Assembly: GCA_051747385.1 (NCBI GenBank)
Contig: JBNJGB010000001.1
Span: 124,001 to 188,000, forward strand
Length of the DNA: 64,000 nt
Direction of reading: 5' to 3'
From: JBNJGB01 sp051747385
GTDB taxonomy: Bacteria > Myxococcota_A > UBA9042 > PHBI01 > JACKFB01
Part shown: positions 26,026-36,200 of the stretch, one piece after another
How positions within the stretch are numbered: position 1 is the first letter of the stretch
How the letters are laid out: each line of letters starts with the position of its first letter
The notes under the pieces: generated by a model
What the model was told of the DNA's origin: nothing
Seen by the model: only the letters and a program-made list of their open reading frames with translations
Database searches by the model: none
Made by a program: the position numbers and the translations under genes

Positions 26026-27074
26026 CGCCCGCCCCCCGCTCCGACGCGCTCCGCGATCTCCTTGAGGCCGGCCGCGACGAGGGCGTCTATCCGTCGGCCG
26101 CCGCATGGATCGCGACGGACCTGGAGCCCCGGGGCGCCGCGTACGTGGGCGAGGCCGGGCCGGACACGCTCTGGGACGTGGCCTCCCTCACCAAGCCCAT
26201 GGCCGTCGTGGCCCTCGCGATGCGGGGCGTCGCGGAGGGCTGGCTGAACCTCGGCGAGGAGGTGACCCGGCCCGAGGGCCTCCGCGCGACCGTGCGCGAT
26301 CTGCTGGGTCACCGCAGCGGGCTCCCGGCCTGGGACGACCTGTGGGCGCACCTCGACGAGGCCGCCCCGGGCTGGCGCCCCGGCACCGGGGCGACGAAGC
26401 AGGCCGTGGGCCGCCGAATCGCCGACCTGCAGCGCACGGCGCGGGTCGAGGGGGCCGTGTACAGCGATCTCGGCTACATCGTCCTCGGGTGGCACCTGGA
26501 GCGACGCCTCGGGGCCTCCCTGGACCGCCTGGTCCCGGGTTACCGGGGCATCCATCCCCCGTCCGATCCCTCCGAGCGGGCCCGCTACGCGCCGACGGGC
26601 TTCTGCCCCCGGCGCGGGCGGAGGCTCGTGGGCGAGGTGAACGATCTCAACGCGTGGATCCTCGGCGGCGTCGCCGGACACGCCGGGATCTTCGCCACCG
26701 CGGAGCGGGTGGGCGCCTGGGCCCTGGACCTGGCACGCGCCGAGGCCGGACGGCCCGCCTCCCTGGACGGCGGCGTCGTGCGTGCCTTCTGGGATCGCGA
26801 CGCGCGGCCGGACGGTGCCACCTGGGTGCTGGGCTGGGACACGCCCTCCCCCGGGTACACGTCCGCCGGGTCCGGCGCCGGCCCCCGCGCCGTCGGCCAC
26901 CTCGGGTTCACGGGCACCAGCGTGTGGATCGATCGGGATCACGATCTCGTCGCCGTGCTCCTCACGAACCGCGTCGGCGGAGGACCCCACACGCAGGCCG
27001 CGATGAAGCGCTTCCGCCCGCGGTTCCACGACGCGGTGCGGGCGCTGGCCGAACGCTGGGCGCGGCATCCTTGA
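26022..27074 (+). CDS. Serine hydrolase of the beta-lactamase / class C fold
   Basis: 350 residues from GTG 26022 (GTGA overlap with the LD-carboxypeptidase). The three class C motifs are recognisable: S-L-T-K in 'LWDVASLTKPMAVVAL', Y-S-D in 'GAVYSDLGYIVLGWHLE' and H-L-G in 'VGHLGFTGTSVWIDRDHDL'. There is no signal peptide, so it is probably cytosolic. Such proteins are often esterases or D-amino-peptidases rather than antibiotic-degrading enzymes. With the LD-carboxypeptidase upstream, a part in muropeptide recycling is a reasonable inference. Confidence 0.88.
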   Translation: MTPAPRSDALRDLLEAGRDEGVYPSAAAWIATDLEPRGAAYVGEAGPDTLWDVASLTKPMAVVALAMRGVAEGWLNLGEEVTRPEGLRATVRDLLGHRSGLPAWDDLWAHLDEAAPGWRPGTGATKQAVGRRIADLQRTARVEGAVYSDLGYIVLGWHLERRLGASLDRLVPGYRGIHPPSDPSERARYAPTGFCPRRGRRLVGEVNDLNAWILGGVAGHAGIFATAERVGAWALDLARAEAGRPASLDGGVVRAFWDRDARPDGATWVLGWDTPSPGYTSAGSGAGPRAVGHLGFTGTSVWIDRDHDLVAVLLTNRVGGGPHTQAAMKRFRPRFHDAVRALAERWARHP

Positions 27075-27090
27075 ACACGTCCGGGTGCGG

Positions 27091-27120
27091 TTGTCCACGT
27101 TGCGAACCGTGTGGTAGGAA
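27091..27120 (+). promoter_or_regulatory. Putative promoter for the giant TPR gene
   Basis: TTGTCC (27091-27096), an 18-bp spacer and TAGGAA (27115-27120), giving a leader of about 100 nt before the ATG at 27223. Confidence 0.4.
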
Positions 27121-27222
27121 ATCCGGGATGCGGAGGGATTGGCGTGACGCCCTCCGTGACCCGGTTCCAGGGTGGGGGTCGGTCCCGGTGGACCGGCCCC
27201 GGCGGTCGCATCCGAGGAGCAC

Positions 27223-30200
27223 ATGTCTACGAGCGATCTTCTCGCGGCGTTCGAAGCAAATCCTTCCGATCACCGCGCCTTCGAGGCGCTGATCAAGCAA
27301 CTCGTCGCCGAGGGGGATCGTGAGACCCTCCAGTCGGTGTACGAGCGCCTCCCCGAGTGGGTGGAGGACGGCTCCCGGAGTCCGCTGCTGCGCGTGCTTT
27401 CCCAGCAGGCGCGCACCGCGGAGGACGAGGAGATGTCCACGTTCCTCCACTACTGGAACGGCATCGTCCTGTGGCGTCAGTTCGACGATCCGCGAAAGGC
27501 GGAGATGTCGTTCCGGAAGCTGAAGTCGCCGCCGCCCGATCCGGAGCCGCTGCGCGAGTTCTACCTGGACTTCTATACGAAGCAGCAGAACTGGCGCCGG
27601 CTCGAGCAGTTCCTCACCGACCCGAACAAGGGCGGCATGGAGGACGCCGTCCAGGTCAAGCGGATGCTCGGCCGCCTCGCGGAGGAGCACGACCAGCCCG
27701 AGCGCGCGATCAACTTCTGGCAGGGCGTGCGCCAGGCCGATCCGGACGACCGGGAGGCCGAGGAGGCCCTGGCCCGGCTCTACCAGGCGGTCGGCAAGTG
27801 GCACGCCATGGTGGAGCTGCTCAAGGACAAGCTGAAGCGCCTGCCGGACGACGACGTGGAGGGGAGGATCGACCTCCACCGGCGCATGATCGGCATCTAC
27901 AAGGATCAGCTGAACGCGCCGTCGAAGGTCGTCTCCGCCTGGCAGTCCATCCTGGACATCGAGCCCGGCAACCAGGAGGCCCTCGACGCCCTGGCGTCCG
28001 AGTACCAGGGCATGAAGCGCTGGCCGGACCTGGTGAAGGTGCTCCAGCAGAAGATCGAGCACGAGCCGGACGCGGAGCGGCAGATCGCGCTCCACCAGCG
28101 CATCGCCTCGATCATGCTGGACAAGTTCTCCAACTCCAGCGAGGCCATCAAGCACTACGAGGCCATCCTGGAGCTGAACCCGGCCCACGAGGAGGCCATC
28201 GACGTCCTCAAGGAGATCTACGAGCAGCGCCGGGACTACGACTCGTTCATCCACGTCTCCGAGCGCGAGATCGCCCTGCAGGACGACCCGGCGGCCCAGC
28301 ACGAGGCCTATCTGCAGCTCGCCCGGCTGGCCAGCGAGCGCATCCGGAAGCCCGCCACGCCCATCCAGCTCTGGGAGCGTGTCCGGCAGGACGAGCCGGA
28401 CCACATGGAGGCCCTGGAGCACCTGGAGAGCCTCTACGAGCGCGAGAAGAACTTCGAGCTCCTCACCGACGTCCAGGAGCGGCGCGTGGCGCTGCTCGAG
28501 GATCCCAAGGAGCGCGCCGCCCTGCTGGAGAAGCTGGGCCTGGTCTACACCTCGCGCCTGGACGACGCGGACAAGGCCGCCGACGTCTGGAAGCGCCTGC
28601 TGGAGCTGGACCCGGAGCACCGCAAGGCCCAGGCCGAGCTGAAGAAGAAGTTCCTTGCCGAAAAGGACTGGGAGAACCTGGAGTGGTTCTTCCGCAGCTA
28701 CGGCACCCTCCAGGAGTGGGTCCGGACCCTGGAGTCCCAGGCCAAGCAGCTCGACGATCCGGAGGTCCGCACGCGGCTCCTCTTCACCGCCGCCCGCGTC
28801 TGGCAGGACGAGCTGGACGACGTGCGTCGCGCGGTGAAGAACCTGGAGAAGGTGCTCGATCTCTCGCCGCGGCACGCCGAGGCCGCGCGCATGCTCGTGC
28901 CCATCTACCGCGAGCTGAACGCCTGGAAGAAGCTGCCGCCCGTCTACGACATCGTCCTCGAGGCCACGGAGCCTGCCGAGGAGCGCCGCGAGATCCTGCT
29001 CGAGCTGGCCCGGGTCCACGAGGAGCGGCTCCGGGACGTGGACGCCGCCTTCTTCAACATGGTGCAGGCGGTCCGCGAGTCCCCGAACGCCATCGCGCTG
29101 TATCCCGAGCTCCGCCGCCTCGCCGAGCAGAGCGGCAACTGGGAGACGTACGTCGCGGTCCTCGAGGAGTCCGTGGATCTCATCGAGGAGGAGCCGGCCC
29201 GGGTGGGCGCCCTGCTCGACGCCGGCCAGGTCTACCTGGACCGCCTCGAGGACGGGGAGGCGGCCCTGAACGCCTTCCAGCGGGTCATCGCCCTGGACGA
29301 CCGGAACCGGGCGGCCCTCGACGCCATCGAGGACCTGTACCGGAAGACCGGCGCCTGGGATCAGCTCGTCGGCATCTACGACAAGAAGCTCCGCATCGCC
29401 CGGGACGCCGACGAGCGGAAGGACATCCTCTTCCTGCTGGCGTCCGTCTGGCGCGATCAGCTCGGCTCCAACGAGGAGGCCGAGGCCCTGTACCGGGAGA
29501 TGCTGGACGACTTCCCGGAGGACATCCGCATCCACGACGCCCTGTGCGCGATCTACATGGACGAGGGGCGCCACGAGCCGCTCCGCGGCGTGCTGGAGCG
29601 CAAGCGGGACGTCCTCGCCGGGGCGGGCACCGACGGCACGGTCCTGGCCGACCTGGAGTGCCAGATCGGCATGCTGACCTACGGCATCGATCCGTCGCCC
29701 GAGGGAGTCGCCGCCGCCGTGGACCGCTACGAGGCCGCGCTGACCCAGGATCCGGGCCACGCCGAGGCCGTCCAGGCCGTCGAGGAGCTCCTGGCGGACG
29801 AGGGTCAGCGCCTCCGCATCGCGCGGATCCTGGAGCCCATCTACGAGTCCCGCAGCGACTGGCGCCTGCTGGCCGAGGCCCTGGAGCTCCAACTCCGCGC
29901 GGCGGAGCAGGACGGCGACGAGATCACCCAGATCGCGCTCCTCGACCGCCTGAGCGGCCTGTACACCGGGCCGCTGGAGGACCGGGATCTGTCGTGGCGC
30001 ACCTACGGGCGCCAGTTCCGGCTGCAGCCGGAGCGCGAGGACGTGCGAGCCGCCTTCGAGGAGCTCACGGACGAGCAGGATCGCTGGCGCCAGATGATCG
30101 AGCTCTACACGGAGCTCGCGGACGACCCGGCCGACCAGGACACGCGCCTGGCCGTCAAGCTGGCCGTCGCCCGCGCCTGGCACGGCCGGCTCGAGGACCT

Positions 30201-33200
30201 GGAGCAGGCCCGCGTCTTCTATCACAAGGTCCTGGACGAGGCGCCGGAGCACCAGGAGGCCCTCGACGCCCTCGAGGGGATCTACATCGCCCTGGACCGC
30301 TCCGAGGACCTCCTCGACATCTTCCGGCGGAAGGTCGATCTCAGCTCGGACGTCACCCAGAAGCTGGACTACCTCTTCCGGACCAGCGACCTGCTGCGGG
30401 ACCGCCTGGAGCGCTACGAGGACGCCGTGGACGCGGCGCGCGACGCCCTGGCCCTGGAGCCCGCTCACCTGGGCGCCATGCAGCGGCTCGACGAGCTGTT
30501 CAGCCGCACGGAGCAATGGACCGAGCTGTCCATGCTCCTCGGCGACACGCTGCGCCAGGAGGACGTGGCGGCCGACGACGAGCGCCGGACCCTGCTGACC
30601 CTGCGCCTGGCGGGCATCCACGAGGCGCGCCTGGACGACGTCGAGCGCGCCATCACGCTGTACGCCGAGGTCCTGGACATCGTCCCGGACGAGCTGTCGG
30701 CGGTGGCGGCCCTGGAGCGGCTGTTCGCGGAGCCCGAGTGGGCGCCGCGGATCGCCCCGATCCTCCAGCCCTACTACGATCGCCAGGGCGACTGGCGGAG
30801 GCTCATCGCCGTCTACGAGGTCCGCGAGGAGGACGCGCCGCTCGTCCCCGAGAAGGTCGAGTGGCACTACGAGATCGCCGACCTGTACGAGCACCGCGGC
30901 GAGCTGCTGCAGGAGGCCTTCGACCACTACGTCAAGGCCGCGCGCCTGGACCCGGGCAGCGAGCGGACCCTGGGCGAGCTGATGCGGCTGGCCGAGGCGC
31001 TGGACGACCACGCCACCCTGGTGGGTCACCTGGAGGCGCTGGTCGACGACATCGACGACGACCTCCGGCGCAAGGAGACCCACCGCACGACGGCGGAGCT
31101 CCAGCGGGATCGGACCCACGACCTGGAGGGCGCCGAGCGCCACTTCCGCGCCATCCTGGACATCGATCCCGGCGACATGGCCGCGATCGACGATCTCATC
31201 GCCCTGTACCGGCAGACGGACCAGACGGACAAGCTGGTCGACACGCTGCTGGTGAAGGCGCCGATGGTGGAGGACGCCGAGGATCAGCGCGCCCTGTACG
31301 CGGAGGCGGGCGATCTGTCGGCCACGGTCCTCGGCAACGCCGAGCGGGCCATCGAGATCTACGAGACCCTGCACAACCTCGATCCCACCCAGGACGTGGC
31401 CTTGAACGCCCTGGAGCAGCTCTACGAGCAGGTGGAGATGTGGGATCGGCTGGTGGACGTCTACCGCCAGAAGATCGACCGGGCCGAGGACCTGGACGTC
31501 CGCAAGCACTACGCCGGCCTCATGGGCCACGTGCAGGCGGATCGCCAGGAGATCCTCGACGACGCGGTCGCCACCTGGCGAACGGTCCTGGACTGGGACG
31601 CCCAGGACATGCGGGCCCTGGACGAGCTGGACGCCCTGTACATCCGCCAGGAGGACTGGTTCAGCCTCCGCGAGATCCTGCTGCGCAAGCAGGAGCTGCT
31701 CGACGAGGAGGGCTGGATCGAGGTCCAGTACCGCCTGGCCCGCCTGTTCGAGAGCGACGACCGCCTGGCCGACCCCCTGCAGGCCATCCAGGCCTACAAG
31801 GAGCTCCTGGCGCGGCGACCGGACCACGCGGAGTCCATCCGGGCCCTCGAGGACATCATCGCGAACCGGGACGAGCGGGAGCAGGCCTTCGAGGTCCTGC
31901 GCCCCGTGCTCGACCGGCAGGGCGCCCACGAGGAGCTCTGGCAGCAGTTCGAGGTCATCGCCCGGCACCAGCAGGACGATCCCTTCCGCCTCATCGGGAC
32001 GCTGCACGAGATGGCGGACCTGGCGGAGATCGCCCTGGAGGACCCGCGGCGCGCCTTCGAGGCCTGCGCCCGGGCGTTCCGGGCCGATCCGCGCCACCAG
32101 GAGACCATCGAGCGCCTGGAGCGGCTGGCCGACGAGCACGACCTGCTGGACGACCTCGTCACCCTGTACTCCGAGGGCGCGGCCGAGGCGGACGACGACT
32201 TCCTGGCCCTGGAGCTCCGGCTGAAGACCGGCGCTCTGCTCATGGACCGCCTGGGGCGGCCGGAGCGGGCCATCGAGGTCTACGAGACCATCCGGGAGGA
32301 CCACCCGGATCACTCGGAGGCGCTGGAGCGGCTCCACAGCCTGTACGAGTCCCAGGGCATGGCCCGCGAGCTGGCCGAGGTCATCCGGCAGCAGGCGGAC
32401 ATCCACCTGGAGCCCGCGGAGAAGATCCCGTTTCTGGCCAAGCTGGCGCAGGTGCGCGAGCAGCAGCTCGGGGACGCCGAGGCCGCCTACGAGGCCTACA
32501 TGGAGATCCTGGACCTGGAGCGGGGCAACGACCTCGCGGTCCGGGAGCTGTGGCGGCTGTACGTGGAGGGCATCCACCGCCTGGACATCGCGTTCCGGCT
32601 CGAGCCCATCTACATGGAGCGCGAGGCCTGGGACGAGCTCCACGCCCTGCTCGAGCTGAAGCTGGAGGCGGTCGAGGACGTCACGGATCGCATGGAGATC
32701 ATGCGCCAGCTCGCCGAGCTGAACCTGGACAGGCTGGGCCGCAAGCCCGAGGCGATCATCTGGTACGGCCGCGCCTTCCGCCTGGACCCGGAGGACGAGT
32801 TCCTCCTCACCCGCCTCGACGAGCTGTCCACCGAGGCGGAGCGCTGGGAGGACTACCGGGCGATCCTCATGGACGCGGCGAGCGTCGTGGAGGACGAGGC
32901 CCGCAAGGTGGAGCTGTGGCACCGCGCCGCGGCCATCAGCCGGGACATGCTCGACCAGCCGGCGGAGGCGGAGCGCGTCTACCGCATGATCCTGGACCTG
33001 GACCCGGAGAACTACCGGGCGCTGCAGGCCCTGGATCAGCTCCTCGCCCTGCAGGAGCGCTGGGAGGACCTGGAGCCGGTGCTGTCCCAGGAGGCGAAGG
33101 TCGCCGACTTCGACGACGACCGGATCGCGTTGCTCGTGCGCCTCGCCGAGCTGTACCGGGATCGGCTGGACCGCCGCGAGGACGCCGTCGGCGCCTATCG

Positions 33201-36200
33201 CCAGGTGCTCGACCTGAACGACATGCACCGCCCGGCCCTGGAGGCCCTGGAGGTGCTCTACCGGGACGGCGAGCGCTGGGAGCCCCTGTACGAGGCGCTC
33301 CAGACCCTCGCGGACACCGCCCGGGACGACGAGGAGCGGGTGCGCCGCCTCGGAGAGATGGCGCAGATCGCCGAGGTCCACCTGGACAACGTCCCGCGGG
33401 CCGTCGAGCTCTGGGAGGAGGTCCTCACCCTGTCGCCGGAGGCCCTCCACGCGGTCCACGAGCTCGAGCGCCTGCTCGAGGGCCAGCGTGACTGGGAGGG
33501 GATGGTCGACGCCTACGAGCGCGAGCTGCGCATGGGCATCGAGGACGCCGAGCGGCGCCTGGACGTGTACAAGCGCGTCGGCCGGACGCTCCAGGCGGAG
33601 CTGGACGACGTGTTCCGCGCCCAGAGCTACTGGCAGAACGCGCGGGAGGAGTCGCCCTACGACCGGGAGACCCTGGAGGCCCTGCGGGTCGCCTACCGCG
33701 AGTCCTTCGCCCTCGAGGGGCTGGTGGACGTCCTGCAGGCCCAGATCCAGAGCGGGCACTACGACGACGACGCCCTGCTGGCGCTGTGGCGCGAGCTGGC
33801 GGAGCTCCGCACGGAGCAGCTCCCCGACCCGGACCAGGCCGTGGAGGCCTGGCGCAACGTGCTGCAGCTCGCCCCGGGCGACGCGCAGGCCATCGAGAAC
33901 CTGGAGCGCCTGTACGAGCAGGAGCAGCGGTGGGCCGACGCGGTCGAGCTGCTGGGCATGCGCCTCGGGCTGACCGGGGAGCGGGACGAGAAGCTCGAGC
34001 TGTGGCTCCGCATGGGCGCGATCCAGCACGACAAGCTGGAGGATCCCCAGGCGGCGGCGCAGACGTACGGGGAGCTCCTGGCGACCTATCCGGACGAGCT
34101 CGAGGCCAGCCGGCGCCTGGAGGCCATCCACGAGGCGGCCGAGGACTGGGCCTCCCTTGCCGAGGTCCTGCTGGAGCGCACGGACCACCTGCCGGACGCC
34201 ACCGACCGGCTGATGAACCTCCAGCGCCTGGCCAGGGTGTACGAGGAGCGCCTGAGCCAGCCCGAGGGCGCGTTCCTCGTGCTCCAGCGGGCCAACGAGG
34301 AGGTCCCGGACGACATCGCCGTGCTCGACGAGCTGGGCCGCCTGGGGGCCGAGACCGGGCTCTGGGAGGAGCTGCTCGGCACCTATGACCACACGCTCCC
34401 GCACATCGAGGGGGACACGCGGCTCGAGATCATGCTCAAGGCCGCCGAGGTGGTGCGGGATCGCCTGAACGACCCCGCCGAGGCCGTGGCGTACTACGCC
34501 CGCGTCCTGGAGCAGGAGGAGGAGAACGAGACCGCGCTCCGGGCCCTGGTGGACCTGAACGCGCAGCTCGAGCGCTGGAGCGCCCTCGTCCACGCCCTGG
34601 AGAACCTCGCCGAGGTGACCCCGGACTTCGGGGAGCGCGCCAACCTGTGGAAGCGGGTCGCGCGCGTCCAGGAGGAGCAGATCGGCGACGCCGACCGGGC
34701 CGTGGCGGCCTGGTACGAGGTCCTCGACGTCGACGAGGTGGACCGGGAGGCCCTGGCCAACCTGGAGCGCCTCCACGAGCAGCGCGGCGAGTGGGACAAG
34801 CTCATCGAGATCCTCGAGGCCACGAGCCGCGTGGAGCCCGACCGCACCGTGGAGCTGAACCTCCGCATCGGCGACATCCTCGAGACGCGCCTGGAGCGGA
34901 TCGACGACGCCATCGAGCGCTACGAGGAGGTCCTCACCTTCGAGCCCGGCAACGCGGCGGCGCTGGAGCGCCTGGAGACGCTGTACGGCGACCGGGAGGA
35001 CTGGGAGAAGCTGGTCGAGGTCTACGAGCGCTCCCACGACACCGCGCGCGACGACGCGGAGCGGGTCGAGGTGTGCCGGAAGATCGCGCTGGTGCAGCGC
35101 GCAGTCTTCGAGGACGCCGACACCGCGGCGGACTGGAACCAGCGCATCCTGATGCTGGCGCCCGGCGACGACGAGGCCCTGACGGCGCTCGAGGAGATCT
35201 ACCGCGAGCAGTCCCAGTGGGACGACCTGGTCGACGTCTACGAGAAGCGCCGCGAGGCCGCCGAGACGACGGAGGAGCGCGCCGACGCCCTGATGAAGAT
35301 GGCGGCCGTCCACCGCGACGACATGATGGACGTGGACAACGCCATCCGGACCTACGAGCGGGTGCTCGAGGACAAGCCCGACCACCGCGAGGCCCTGGAC
35401 ACGCTGGAGGGCTTGTACGCCGAGGAGGCCCTCTGGAAGCCGGTCATCGACACCATCGAGAAGAAGCTCGCGGTGGAGACGGACCCGGAGGCGCGCCTCG
35501 AGCTGATGTGCCGCCAGGGCCAGATCGCCTGGGACGAGATGGCGAACCCGGACGAGGCGGCCCACCACTACGACCGGGCCCTGTCCGAGCGGCCGGGCTA
35601 CGAGCCGGCGACGGTCGCCCTCATCGAGCTGTACACCCGGGAGGAGCGCTTCGAGCGGGTGGTGGACACGCTCGAGCGCAAGCTGACGGCCATCGACGAC
35701 CCCCACGAGCAGTGCCGGGTCCACATCGAGCTGGCCCAGGTGCACCGCGAGCGCCTCCACGATCCGGACAAGGCGCTGCAGCACCTCGAGGCGGCGGTGG
35801 AGGCCGACCCGGACTCGGAGGCGGCGCTCGAGCCCCTGGCCGACCACTACATGAGCATCGAGGAGTGGACGAAGGCCATGCCGCTGCTGGACGTGCTGGC
35901 CGACCGGCTCGCGGCGCACGGCGACGAGGCGCGCCTGGGCGAGGTCCACAAGAAGCTGGCCCGGTGCGCCGAGTCCCTGCTGGACGACGACCGCGCCATC
36001 GACGAGTACGAGCGGGCGCGGGCGGCCCTGCCCCACGACCCGGAGGTCCTCCTGGGCCTCGGGCGCCTGCACTTCAAGCGGCGCAGCTGGGAGCAGGCGG
36101 AGGCCACCTATCGCCAGCTCGCGGAGGAGGCCGGCGAGGAGCTGGAGGGCGAGCGCTTCGTCGAGGTGTACATCCGCCTGGGCGAGGCCGCGCTCAAGGC

